Below, piece after piece: positions 56,367 through 64,000 of a DNA stretch of 64,000 nt (position 1 is the stretch's first letter; the number at the start of each line of letters is the position of its first letter). Below the pieces are notes generated by a model, which was not told the origin of the DNA, ran no database searches, and saw only the letters and a program-made list of their open reading frames with translations. The stretch covers positions 248,001-312,000 of the forward strand of contig CBDCSE010000003.1 in NCBI GenBank assembly GCA_965221405.1, written 5' to 3'. Both the position numbers and the translations under genes were made by a program. This stretch comes from JAPOUP01 sp965221405 (lineage in GTDB: Bacteria; Pseudomonadota; Alphaproteobacteria; Rhodobacterales; Rhodobacteraceae).

Positions 56367-57815
56367 CAATACTGTTGCTTTAAGAGATTTCTTGTGCCAC
56401 AATGGCGGCGGTGTCACAACCTGTGGGGGTGCCCGCCATGGCACGCAAGGCGGCCGCGCTCGCCGGAGGAGCGCGTCTTTCGGACTATCTCAGCGTGAGC
56501 GTGATCGCGCGCGTGTATCCGCGGGCGGCGGTGCGCGCGGCGCTGCGGTCCCTGGGCCGCGACAGCCGGCGGCGGCGCGACCTTCCGGCCGAGGTGATGG
56601 TCTACCACGTGATCGCGATGGCGCTGTTCCGGGCGGTCTCGGCCCGTGAGGTCCTGCGCTGCCTTGTCGACGGCCTTCGGTGGATATCGCCGGACCTTCC
56701 GGTGCGGATCTCGGGCAAGTCCTCGATCTCACGTGCGCGGGCGCGGCCGGGCGCGGCGCCGTTCCTGGCGCTTCGCGACAGCTGCGTGGCCCCGCCGGGC
56801 GTCCCGGGACGCCCGGCGCATGGTACCGGGGGCTGCGTCCCGTGGCCTTCGACGGCTCGTCGCTGAACCTGCCCGACGAGGCGCGCAGCCGCGAGAGGTT
56901 CGGGCTGCCGGGACCGTCGCGCGGCAGTTCGGCGTTCCCGCAGGCGCGGGTGACGGCGATGGTGGAGGTCGGCACGCACGCGGCCTTCGCCTGGCATGCG
57001 GGGCCGCTCGCCGGGAGCGGGGCGGAACAGGCCGAACAGCTGCCCGGACACCTGTCGTCCGGCATGCCTGTGCCCGCGGATCGCTATTATACAGGCTTTC
57101 CGCTATGGTCGCGGGCCGTGGCGACCGGAGCGGACCTGCTTTGGCGGTTCAGGAGCAACATGAGGTTCCCGGTCGTCGAGGCGCTCGCCGACGGCTCCTG
57201 GCGGAGCGCGGTCCGCGGCAGCGGCCGCGACCGCCGGCGAAGCCGCGGCGAGCTGCCGGTGCGGACCGTCGCCTACAGGATCGAGGGCGGCGACGGGACC
57301 GTCACGCTCGCCACCACCCTTCTCGACCACCGTGCCGCGCCGGCCGCCGGGCTTGCCGCGCTGTACCACGAGCGGTGGGAGATCGAGACCGCCTACGACG
57401 AGGTCAAGACCCACATCCCCGGGCCCGGCGCCGCCCTGCGCAGCAAGACGCCCGATCCCGTCTTCCAGGAGATCGACGGGCTGATGCTCGCCCATCATGC
57501 CGTGCGCCGCCTGATCCACGAGGCCGCCGGGAAGGTCGGGGAGGATCCCGACCGGCTGTCCTTCGTGCACGCCGTGCGTGTCATGCGTCGCCGGATCATC
57601 GATCCCGGCGCCTTTCCCCCCAGAGGACCGGCCGGCCGGCGTGATTGACGAGATCCTCGAGGAGCGCGCCGTCTCCAGCCGCGGACAGGCCAGACCGCGG
57701 GGCGTCAGGCGGAAAATGAGCGGCTACCCCCTCCGCAGGCGTGGTCCGGTCTCGCGCCGGAAGCACGACTGGACGCCCGAGATCATACCGAATCGTCCTT
57801 AATGCAACAGTATTG
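56367..57815 (+). mobile_element. IS4-family insertion sequence (decayed transposase)
   Basis: The left end CAATACTGTTGCTTTAAG matches the reverse complement of the right end, CAATACTGTTGCATTAAG, with one mismatch in 18. A 10-bp target duplication CGTTTAAAGC lies at 56357-56366; its partner is found at 59324-59333, after a second IS that has inserted at the right end. The element is 1449 bp. Confidence 0.85.
56402..57802 (+). pseudogene. IS4-family transposase, frameshifted twice
   Basis: The first frame (ATG 56402 or 56438) gives the IS4 N-terminal domain: DYLSVSVIARVYPRAAVRAA, LPAEVMVYHVIAMALFR and SGKSSISRARARPG. Near 56805 the frame shifts; the second frame carries PGTPGAWYRGLRPVAFDGSS (first Asp), VPADRYYTGFPLWSRAV (second Asp) and the YxxR-E-K signature YHERWEIETAYDEVKTH. 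A further shift near 57620 moves into the tail ending RRKHDWTPEIIPNRP. Catalytic residues survive but the protein cannot be made in one piece. Confidence 0.85.
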
Positions 57816-57816
57816 C

Positions 57817-59320
57817 GAGCCTCTTGCAGAACTCCGCGGTCGAGCGGTTTTTTCCCGTGAAACGGGCTTTTTTTCGACGGCGGGGCCTGGATATGGGGCC
57901 GTCTCTCCTGTATGATGAAGGTGCGAAAACCACAACATACAGGGAGACAGCCCCATGTCCTTGGGAGAGTCCGTATCAGACGCCTGGCACCGCATCCAGG
58001 GGCAGCTTTTCCCCTTCCTCGCCGAGGAGGTCCGCCCGCTGGGCGAGACGCACCGCAGGTTCGTGGCGGTCCCCGGCCTGGCGGAGGTGGAGCGGCACCT
58101 CCATTACGGCCACCGCGGCGTCGGGCACCCGCCCGCCGACCGCAGCGCGCTGGCGCGGGCCTTCGTCGCGAAGGCGGTGTGGGACCTCCCGACCACGGCC
58201 GCGCTGACCGGCAGGCTCAGGTACGATCCCACGCTGCGCCGCCTGTGCGGCCGGTCGCCGCGTGTCGGGGGTCCCCGGCGAACCGGCGTTCTCCCGCGCC
58301 TTCGCGTGGTTCGCGGAGACGCGGCTGCCCGAACGCATGCACGGGGCGCTGGTAAAGGCCGCCCATGACGGCCCGGTCGTCGGCCACGTATCCCGGGACT
58401 CGACGGCGGTCACGGGACGGGAGAGGCCCGCGCCGAAGCCAAAGCCGGCGCCGAAGCCGAAGCGGCGGCGCGGACGCCCGCGCAGGGGCGGGGGGCCGGT
58501 CAGGGAGCCGACCAGGCTGGAGCGGCAGCTCCGGGGCGGCATGTCCACGGCGGAGATGGTGGCGGAGCTTCCGAAGGCCTGCGACGTCGGCACGAAACGG
58601 AACGCGAAAGGGTACAAAGAAAGCTGGCGCGGCTACAGAATGCATATCGACGCCGCCGACGGGGACGTCCCCGTCAGCTGCATCCTCACCCCGGCGTCGC
58701 TCCACGACAGCCAGGCCGCCATCCCCCTCGCCCGGATGACCGCGGAGCGGGTGGACCACTGCCACGGGCTGATGGACGCGGCCTGTGACTCGCGGGAGAC
58801 CGGCGCCCACGCTCGCATGGCGGGCCGCGTGGCGATCATCGACGCCAACCCCCGGCGGGACGCGGCGCTGAAGGCGCGCCTCGCCACCGGGGCGCGGGAC
58901 CGGCGCATGGCGGGCCACATCCGCCACGACCGCGTGCGCCACCGGCAGCGCTCCAGCGCCGGGAGGGTGAACTCCGCCCTGAAGGACCCGTACGGAGGGC
59001 GGCACGTCCGGGTGCGGGGGCACGCCAGGGTGGCGTGCCACCTGTTCTTCGGCGTGCTCGCCCTTACGGTCCACCGGCTGATGCGGCCCGTCGTCTGACG
59101 CCACCGGTTCCGGCACCACCCTCCGCCGCCGCCGCCCCGGAACGGGACGGCGCGCACGCCCGTGCGCGGACGGCGCCCGGCGGGCGACGGAATGCGACAT
59201 TCCGCCGCACTTCGGCGCGCCGGGACGCCCCGGAAGCCCGCCGCGCCCGGCTCAGGCGCCCCGGCGGACGCCGGAGGCTGGCCACGGCCGCCGGAACCGC
59301 GATAATTGTGCAAGAGGCTC
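57817..59320 (+). mobile_element. IS5/IS1182-like insertion sequence nested at the end of the IS4 element
   Basis: The left end GAGCCTCTTGCAGAA and the reverse complement of the right end, GAGCCTCTTGCACAA, match in 14 of 15 positions. The flanking TTGC (57813-57816 and 59321-59324) is a likely 4-bp duplication; the left copy consists of the last three bases of the IS4 right end plus the first base of its target duplication. The element is 1504 bp. Confidence 0.82.
57955..59098 (+). pseudogene. DDE transposase of IS5/IS1182-like type, frameshifted
   Basis: Frame one (57955-58260) gives LGESVSDAWHRIQGQLFPFL and FVAKAVWDLPTTAALTGRLR; frame two (from about 58262) gives VPGEPAFSRAFAWFAETRLP, VGHVSRDSTAVTGRERP (first Asp), KRNAKGYKESWRGYRMHIDA, PVSCILTPASLHDSQAAIPL, and the end GGRHVRVRGHARVACHLFFG. 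A single shift near 58260 separates them. The exact ISfinder family is not certain from memory; IS5 or IS1182 is the closest. A programmed frameshift is possible but there is no obvious slippery run. Confidence 0.75.
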
Positions 59321-59323
59321 TTG

Positions 59324-59333
59324 CGTTTAAAGC
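59324..59333. repeat. Right copy of the IS4 target duplication
   Basis: CGTTTAAAGC is identical to 56357-56366. It is now separated from the IS4 end by the nested element. Confidence 0.8.
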
Positions 59334-59585
59334 CGCAGCACCCGCACGATCTGCACTTTGTTATTTTTTCGATGAAAGAGATAGCGGCCATGGGGCGCGT
59401 GGGCGCAGACCAGGGTGCAAGTCGCCGCGCTTCTGGAAGCTGTCAGGGCGCTCGCCGATCTCCACGACTTTCGCCTCGATCTCGGCCACAAAGAACGCGG
59501 CGCGTGGCGGATTGTCGAGCGCGATGAAGTCGCCAATGTCGATGAGGTCTGCCCGCGCGGCAGGCAGGATAACCAGCTTTGCCAC
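59328..59585 (-). pseudogene. parE: ParE/RelE-type toxin, frameshifted
   Basis: From ATG 59585 the product reads MAKLVILPAARADLIDIGDF, IALDNPPRAAFFVAEIEAKV and FQKRGDLHPGLR, typical of ParE toxins that poison gyrase. Near 59395 the frame is lost; the next frame supplies the proper C-terminus HGRYLFHRKNNKVQIVRVLR and stops at TAA inside the IS4 target duplication. The antitoxin gene ends 3 bp upstream on the same strand. As read, the toxin should be inactive, which may explain how the locus tolerates decay. Confidence 0.75.
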
Positions 59586-59588
59586 AAG

Positions 59589-59828
59589 TCAGGACTTGTC
59601 AGCGTAGTGTGCCCGCAGCTCGGCAAAGACCTCATCGGCCGGAATATCTGACCCGCTGTCCAGACCCGCCTTGATCGCATCCCGCAAGGTTTCAAGCTCA
59701 CGGCGTTCGCTATCACGGTTGCGCATCCAATCGCGCAGCGCCTCACGGACAACTTCACTTTCCACGCGTTGGTTCGAAGCCTCCAACTTCCAGTCGGATA
59801 CCGCTTCAGCGGGAACGGACCGTGTCAT
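59589..59828 (-). CDS. parD: ParD-type antitoxin
   Basis: 79 residues from ATG 59828: MTRSVPAEAVSDWKLEASNQ, then SEVVREALRDWMRNRDSERR and GLDSGSDIPADEVFAELRAH. It matches CopG/ParD antitoxins: ribbon-helix-helix N-terminus for operator binding and a C-terminal tail that wraps ParE. The region between them looks slightly altered against the family. A longer open frame upstream is an accident of the IS200 remnant. The start lies in a 27-bp inverted repeat shared with the tnpA remnant. Confidence 0.78.
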   Translation of the reverse strand: MTRSVPAEAVSDWKLEASNQRVESEVVREALRDWMRNRDSERRELETLRDAIKAGLDSGSDIPADEVFAELRAHYADKS

Positions 59829-59897
59829 GTCCCTGTCCTTCCGGAAACGGGCCTTTGCCCTGAGCGGGCGGCCCGTTTCCGGAAGGACAGGGACATG
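59826..59897. repeat. 27-bp perfect inverted repeat joining the parD and tnpA starts
   Basis: The arms are 59826-59852 and 59871-59897 with an 18-base loop. Each arm contains the same leader (GGAAGGACAGGGACATG) ending in the ATG of parD on the minus strand and of the tnpA remnant on the plus strand, so both genes have identical ribosome sites in divergent orientation. Confidence 0.88.
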
Positions 59898-60245
59898 CGG
59901 CATGATCGCTCCGCGCACTGCGTCCATTGCCACAGGTTCCACATCGTCCGGGCGAGGAGGTGCCGCCACAGGGTCCTGACCGGAGATCCGGGCCTTCGGG
60001 TGCGCGCCGTCCGCCGTCAGGTCCGCCGCAGGAACGGCGTTTCCATCCTGCACGGGGCGCTCCCGGGCGACCGCGTGCATATGTCCGTGTCCGTGTCCCC
60101 AAAGGTCGCCATCTCCGGTCCCGTCCGCAGGACGGAAGGCCGCTCCTTCCACAGGATACAGCGCGGGCTGCCCGAAATCCGCAGGCGGTACCGGGGACAC
60201 CGGTTCCGGGGCCACTTCCCGGCAACCACCGGCGCCAGCCGGTAG
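59895..60245 (+). pseudogene. IS200-family TnpA remnant
   Basis: 116 residues: MRHDRSAHCVHCHRFHIVRA, YRVLTGD-like RHRVLTGDPGLRVRAVRRQV, GVSILHGALPGDRVHMSVSV, SPKVAISGPVRRTEGRS. It is an IS200/IS605 Y1 transposase by pattern, but the HUH motif (normally HVH in DHVHM) is RVH, and the end GHFPATTGASR lacks the usual catalytic Tyr region and stops early. It is therefore inactive. Confidence 0.75.
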
Positions 60246-60365
60246 TTATTCACTGCCGACGCCCATTTCGGCCATGAGAACATCATCAAGCACTGCGCTC
60301 GCCCGTTCCCGTGCGGGCGAGTTAGCCGGAATTGCTGATAAGGCCAAAATGCGGATTGAATTGGT

Positions 60366-60419
60366 CCCTCCGTTCCAAAGTGCTATGCCGATATCGGCAT
60401 AGCACTTTGGAACGGAGGG
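60366..60419. repeat. 54-bp perfect palindrome upstream of rluC
   Basis: Bases 60366-60392 are the exact reverse complement of 60393-60419 with no spacer; the centre is TGCCGATATCGGCA. It lies 36 bp before the rluC ATG. There is no T-run after it on either strand. Confidence 0.92.
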
Positions 60420-60455
60420 TCTAAAAATCGACATGGCTTTCAGATCCATATACAT

Positions 60456-61502
60456 ATGACTGGCGTTCTTACGGTCACTGTCGGAAGCGACGAGACCGAA
60501 CAGCGACTTGACCGCTGGCTCCGACGGCGGTTTCCGCACGTTCCCCAGGCTTGGGTCGAGAGGCTTTGCCGAAAGGGTGAAATCAGAGTTGACGGTGGTA
60601 GGGTGAAGGCGGCGACCCGCGTTGGCCCGGGTCAGGCCATACGGGTTCCGCCTTTTCCGAATAAAGGGTTTGTAACGGATCGTGGAGCTAACCGGGCGGA
60701 GTTACTCGATTCCGACGCACGCATGATCCGTAGCGCCGTGATCTACCGTGACGATGACATGCTTGCCATTAACAAACCTCCCGGACTCCCGACGCAGGGC
60801 GGCAGTCGGCAGGTTCGCCATGTGGACGGGCTGGCCGAGGCGTTGCGGTTCGGGTACGGGGAGAAGCCCCGGTTGGTGCATCGTCTCGACAGGGATACGT
60901 CGGGTGTTCTACTTCTCGCCCGGACGCGGCGGGCCGCGGCCGCTCTCGCCGCGGCCTTTCGAACCAGAGAGGTACGGAAGATATACTGGGCCGCCGTGGC
61001 GGGTGTGCCCGCCCCTTCGGCCGGTTCGGTGAATTACGGCCTGATAAAGTCGCAGGGACACGGAAAGGCGGGGCAGGGAGAGAAAATGCTTTGTATACCG
61101 GCCTCACAGGTCGGGTCGACCGACGGAGCGAAGCGCGCCGTGACGGATTATGCCGTGCTCGCGCATCTTTCCCGACGGACTGCGTGGGTTGCGATGGAGC
61201 CAGTTACAGGGCGCACCCATCAACTGCGTGTCCATATGGCGGAACTAGGTCATCCTATCATAGGTGACGGAAAATATGGTGGCTCGGATCAAGCCGCGGT
61301 GAGTGGTGGATGGGGGCCGTACCTTGGCGGTGGATTCAGTCGTAAACTTCATCTGCATGCCCGAATGCTGCGGTTCCCGCATCCGGAGAAAGGGGACGCG
61401 CTGACATTGGTTGCGCCGCTCCCAGAACATATGCTCCGAACTTGGAATATGCTGGACTGGTGCGTGCAGGACGCTCCTGTCGATCCATTTGGCGCGGTAT
61501 GA
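60456..61502 (+). CDS. rluC: 23S rRNA pseudouridine synthase RluC-type
   Basis: 348 residues. An S4 domain (about 14-65, TEQRLDRWLRRRFPHVPQAW, CRKGEIRVDGGRV) precedes the catalytic domain with HRLDRDTSGVLLLA, where Asp145 is the nucleophile, and TGRTHQLRVHMAELGHPIIG. RluC makes pseudouridines 955, 2504 and 2580 in E. coli 23S rRNA. It overlaps atp12 by 3 bp. In relatives it follows rarA-crcB; here 4.35 kb of mobile DNA intervenes and its original promoter may be lost. Confidence 0.92.
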   Translation: MTGVLTVTVGSDETEQRLDRWLRRRFPHVPQAWVERLCRKGEIRVDGGRVKAATRVGPGQAIRVPPFPNKGFVTDRGANRAELLDSDARMIRSAVIYRDDDMLAINKPPGLPTQGGSRQVRHVDGLAEALRFGYGEKPRLVHRLDRDTSGVLLLARTRRAAAALAAAFRTREVRKIYWAAVAGVPAPSAGSVNYGLIKSQGHGKAGQGEKMLCIPASQVGSTDGAKRAVTDYAVLAHLSRRTAWVAMEPVTGRTHQLRVHMAELGHPIIGDGKYGGSDQAAVSGGWGPYLGGGFSRKLHLHARMLRFPHPEKGDALTLVAPLPEHMLRTWNMLDWCVQDAPVDPFGAV

Positions 61503-62209
61503 CTGATTGGAAAGCCAACCGCTTCTGGGATTTCGCGCAGATGGTCAGTTCTGGGAATGGATTCACGGTCCATCTGGATGGTCATCCCGTCCGTACGCCT
61601 GCCAAGGCATCCATGATTCTTCCGACAGTGGCGATGGCGCAGGCGGTCGCCGAAGAGTGGAACGCTCAGGGTCAAGTCATTGATCCCGAAACCATGCCGG
61701 TGACAAAATCCGCCAACTCGGCAATTGATAATGTATCCCATCGGGTTTGCGAGGTCACCGAGATGCTAGCGGCTTATGCGGACACGGATTTGACGTGCTA
61801 TCGGGCGGCGGAGCCCGAGGATCTGGTGAAGCGCCAGAACTCTGCATGGGATCCGCTTCTTCGCTGGGTGCATGAAAGATTCGGAGTACGTCTCGTAACG
61901 GTTAAGGGCGTGATTCACCGCCCACAGCCATCCGGGACATTGAAGGCCCTGCGCACGCCGTTGGATGCGATGACTCCTTTCGAGTTGACGGCAATCTACG
62001 ATCTCGTGAATATTTCCAGTTCGCTGGTGATTGGACTCGCCGTCAATGACGGTCAGGGATCGCCTGAATCATTGTGGACATCTTCGAGAATTGACGAGGA
62101 CTGGCAGATCGAGCGATGGGGTGAGGATGCGGAAGCGGTTCATGACGCGTCACGTAAGCGCTTGGCGTTCCTGCAGGCCGCTAGATTCCTTGCGTTGGCC
62201 CGTCGCTGA
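61499..62209 (+). CDS. ATP12-family F1-ATPase assembly chaperone
   Basis: 236 residues from ATG 61499, which overlaps the rluC stop (ATGA). NRFWDFAQMVSSGNGFTVHL, VRTPAKASMILPTVAMAQAV, AEEWNAQGQVIDPETMPVTK and NSAWDPLLRWVHERFGV are family hallmarks. ATP12 binds the alpha subunit during F1 assembly and occurs mainly in mitochondria and alphaproteobacteria, which supports the taxonomic call. Length is normal. The end abuts an IS5-type remnant. Confidence 0.9.
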   Translation: MTDWKANRFWDFAQMVSSGNGFTVHLDGHPVRTPAKASMILPTVAMAQAVAEEWNAQGQVIDPETMPVTKSANSAIDNVSHRVCEVTEMLAAYADTDLTCYRAAEPEDLVKRQNSAWDPLLRWVHERFGVRLVTVKGVIHRPQPSGTLKALRTPLDAMTPFELTAIYDLVNISSSLVIGLAVNDGQGSPESLWTSSRIDEDWQIERWGEDAEAVHDASRKRLAFLQAARFLALARR

Positions 62210-62224
62210 TCGCTGTGGCGGATC

Positions 62225-62935
62225 GTGGGGAGGAATGCCGGATTGGTGGCGGGCGGTACGGGACCGTGAATCCCCTGGTTCCATCGGGCTTCCGCACGAT
62301 CCCGATGACCGGTCCCAGGCCGTGCTCCGCCAGCGCGGCCCCGGGCTTCGGACCCGCGTAGCCGCCGTCCGCCAACGGCCTGCGCACCTGCGGCGCCTTC
62401 CCGGCATCGCCGGGATGACGGCCGGCGCCCCGTCCCGGTCCCGCACGTCCGCCCCGTGGACCCGGAGCGCGACCGGGAACCCCCCGACGTCCACCGTCAG
62501 GTGCCGCCTGCGCCCCCTGGCCTTCCTGCCGGCGTCGTATCCCGCCGGCCCGCCCGCCTCCGTCGTCCTCACCGACTGGCTGCCGGTCGCGGCCGCCGTC
62601 GGCTCGGGGGAACGACCGGCCCGTGCGCGCGCCAGGACCCGCAGCGCGTCCGGCATGCGCCCGGAGACGCCGCTGCCGCGCCATGCGTGGAAGTGGTTCC
62701 GGATGGTCGTAAAGGGCGGAAAGCACCTGGGAACCGCCCGCCACCGGCATCCCGCCGCGGGCATGTACCGGATCGCGTCGGACGCCTCGCGCAGGTCGGT
62801 CTTCAGGCGGCGGCCCAGCTTCGAGGGCGGCGGAAGCAGTGGCTCGATCACCGCCCGTTCCCCGTCTGTCAGGTCGCTTTCATATCGCTTCGACCTGCGG
62901 CCATCCCCCTCGTGGGTGGTCCCGTCCCAGGCCAT
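62225..62935 (-). pseudogene. IS5-family transposase remnant
   Basis: From ATG 62935: MAWDGTTHEGDGRRSKRYES, DLTDGERAVIEPLLPPPSKL, REASDAIRYMPAAGCRWRAV, TTIRNHFHAWRGSGV. About residue 175 the frame shifts, and the other frame continues APQVRRPLADGGYAGPKPGA and GLGPVIGIVRKPDGTRGFTV before ending just after PYR. The final block with the catalytic Glu (WVVERTFAW in relatives) is missing, cut off beside atp12. Inactive. Confidence 0.82.
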
Positions 62936-63007
62936 TGTGTCCTCCCTGTCCGGGTGAAAACTGACACGGAGATACCACATCCGGGGGAGGCCATCCACAT
63001 TCCAGGT

Positions 63008-63217
63008 CAAGCTCTTAGGGCCGCTTTTCACGAGGCGGTGGATGACTGCATCGAGGTCCGCGCGAAACTTGGCAGGGAGCCGCAGAAGCCCTACTCGGGC
63101 CGTGTCACGTTCAGGATTGATCCGGAGGTTCACCGACGCACGGCCCTGTTAGCCGAACTGGCTGGAAAGAGCCTAAACCAATGGGCTGAGGAGGTTCCTG
63201 GCCGCGCGGCCGATTGA
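63008..63217 (+). pseudogene. HicB-type antitoxin, C-terminal fragment
   Basis: The frame reads QALRAAFHEAVDDCIEVRAK, LGREPQKPYSGRVTFRIDPE, VHRRTALLAELAGKSLNQWA, the C-terminal half and ribbon-helix-helix of HicB-family antitoxins. The N-terminal half and any partner hicA are missing; the IS5-type remnant lies where they should be. No start codon belongs to it. Confidence 0.7.
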
Positions 63218-63256
63218 CGGGCTCCGCAGGAATGCTATCGGGTAACCTTGGCCAAG

Positions 63257-63480
63257 TCAGCTTCCATGGCCTATGGTTCTGGCCACGGCGATCCGACCGG
63301 CCCGGTCGCGGGCCCGCCACAGATCATGGGTCATCCGCGTCCCCAGCCAGGTTTCGGGAGTGGAGCCGAAAGCCTTCGAGAGGCGGCGGCTCGCCATGGC
63401 CTCGCGGTCGCCTTCCTCGCGTTCCTGATCGGACTGCCCGGCCAGCGCCCGGACAGCGCCCGGACCGTCGCACGGGAAGC
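63257..63480 (-). pseudogene. HigA-type antitoxin, C-terminal fragment
   Basis: The minus strand encodes EAMASRRLSKAFGSTPETWL and THDLWRARDRAGRIAVART, the C-terminal helices of HigA/VapI-type XRE antitoxins (ISPEMAIRLSKAFGSTPETWL in relatives). The helix-turn-helix is not intact and no higB is adjacent. It converges toward the hicB fragment. Confidence 0.55.
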
Positions 63481-63585
63481 GGTCTCCATGATCGATGCAA
63501 ATTCCGTGCAACGATTTGTGGCAATTCCGGGAACTTCGTTCTATCATAGTGATATAAACGTTGCGAAAAGCGAATCGATCATTGC

Positions 63586-64000
63586 ATGGCTGGCTCCGAT
63601 CAAGCGCTCCTGGACTATATAGCGGCAAACCCCGGCGCAGGTCGGGCGGCGATCCGGCGGGCGGTTTCACCGGCTGACGATCCCTCCACGGTCTGGCGCG
63701 CACTTCGCCGTCTGGTCGATGGGGGCCGGCTTCAGGTGTCGGGCAAGGGCCGGGCGACCGGTTACACAATTGCCGGAGCCGCGGTGGTGCGCGCGCATCT
63801 GGCCACGCCCTATAACCGGCGCACGCCGGTGGGATACCGTCCGGGGTTTCTCGATGCCTATGTACCCAACAGGACCTTCTATCTGCCCGAGGCTGACCGG
63901 GTACGCCTGCGTGAGGCGGGGCGGCCGATCGGTGGGCCGATGGCGGCCGGCACCTATGCGCGGCGGATTCTGGAGCGGCTTCTTGTCGACCTGTCCTGGG
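63586..64000 (+). CDS. Fic-family protein, N-terminal part (runs off window)
   Basis: From ATG 63586 the frame is open to the window end: MAGSDQALLDYIAANPGAGR, a winged-helix-like start (STVWRALRRLVDGGRLQVSG), then LATPYNRRTPVGYRPGFLDA, YVPNRTFYLPEADRVRLREA and GPMAAGTYARRILERLLVDL. This matches the N-terminal region of a class of Fic/DOC proteins; the HPFxxGNG AMPylation motif would lie beyond the window. An N-terminal DNA-binding domain is common in this class. Role is protein AMPylation or toxin-like, by family only. Confidence 0.7.
   Translation, partial: MAGSDQALLDYIAANPGAGRAAIRRAVSPADDPSTVWRALRRLVDGGRLQVSGKGRATGYTIAGAAVVRAHLATPYNRRTPVGYRPGFLDAYVPNRTFYLPEADRVRLREAGRPIGGPMAAGTYARRILERLLVDLSW

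Noticed and set aside
60366..60419. Intrinsic terminator
   Set aside because: The palindrome has no spacer loop and no T-run on either side, so it was reported as a palindrome rather than a terminator.

Overview
The window reads as the chromosome of a GC-rich alphaproteobacterium. The evidence is the ATP12-type F1-ATPase assembly chaperone, the ispE / polyprenyl synthase and rarA-crcB-rluC-atp12 neighbourhoods, a phaA/phaB pair for polyhydroxybutyrate synthesis, and a long str-S10-spc-alpha ribosomal cluster with alphaproteobacterial protein variants. A rhodospirillales-like marine or host-associated lineage is my best guess, but nothing here fixes the genus. Many insertion sequences are frameshifted or truncated, and three toxin-antitoxin loci are broken.

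Layout. Bases 1-4.0 kb hold core genes: a TPR protein (partial), ispE, a long-chain polyprenyl diphosphate synthase on the opposite strand, a DUF2007 protein, a TrmN6-like methyltransferase and a YdcH-like protein. From 4.0 to 6.7 kb lies an IS30 transposase remnant, then an intact-looking IS1634-family element flanked by a perfect 51-bp direct repeat. From 6.85 to 14.5 kb (minus strand) is a giant Calx-beta repeat autotransporter, split by a frameshift exactly at the edge of a 239-bp internal repeat. Then come phaB and phaA (minus) and a 1.8-kb stretch without genes that ends in a good promoter.

From 18.8 to 35.1 kb runs rpsL-rpsG-fusA-tuf-rpsJ-rplC-rplD-rplW-rplB-rpsS-rplV-rpsC-rplP-rpmC-rpsQ-rplN-rplX-rplE-rpsN-rpsH-rplF-rplR-rpsE-rpmD-rplO-secY-adk. 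The expected continuation (rpsM-rpsK-rpoA-rplQ) resumes only at 51.6 kb. The 16.5 kb between them holds a 1.5-kb element with an IS30 transposase, a seven-gene minus-strand catabolic and transport unit (hydantoinase/oxoprolinase HyuA and HyuB, a TetR regulator, a three-component NMT1-type ABC importer, an EamA exporter), and a two-gene RND efflux system. The unit probably imports and opens an N-heterocycle of the hydantoin or oxoproline type under TetR control; the substrate is not known.

After rplQ come rarA and crcB. The usual neighbours rluC and atp12 follow only after a 4.3-kb block holding a frameshifted IS4 element with a second frameshifted IS inserted at its very end, a parD-parE pair with a frameshifted toxin, an IS200 TnpA remnant and a 54-bp perfect palindrome. 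The right end holds an IS5-type remnant, hicB and higA antitoxin remnants and the start of a Fic-family gene. The mobile pieces and the autotransporter look clearly richer in G+C than the core genes.
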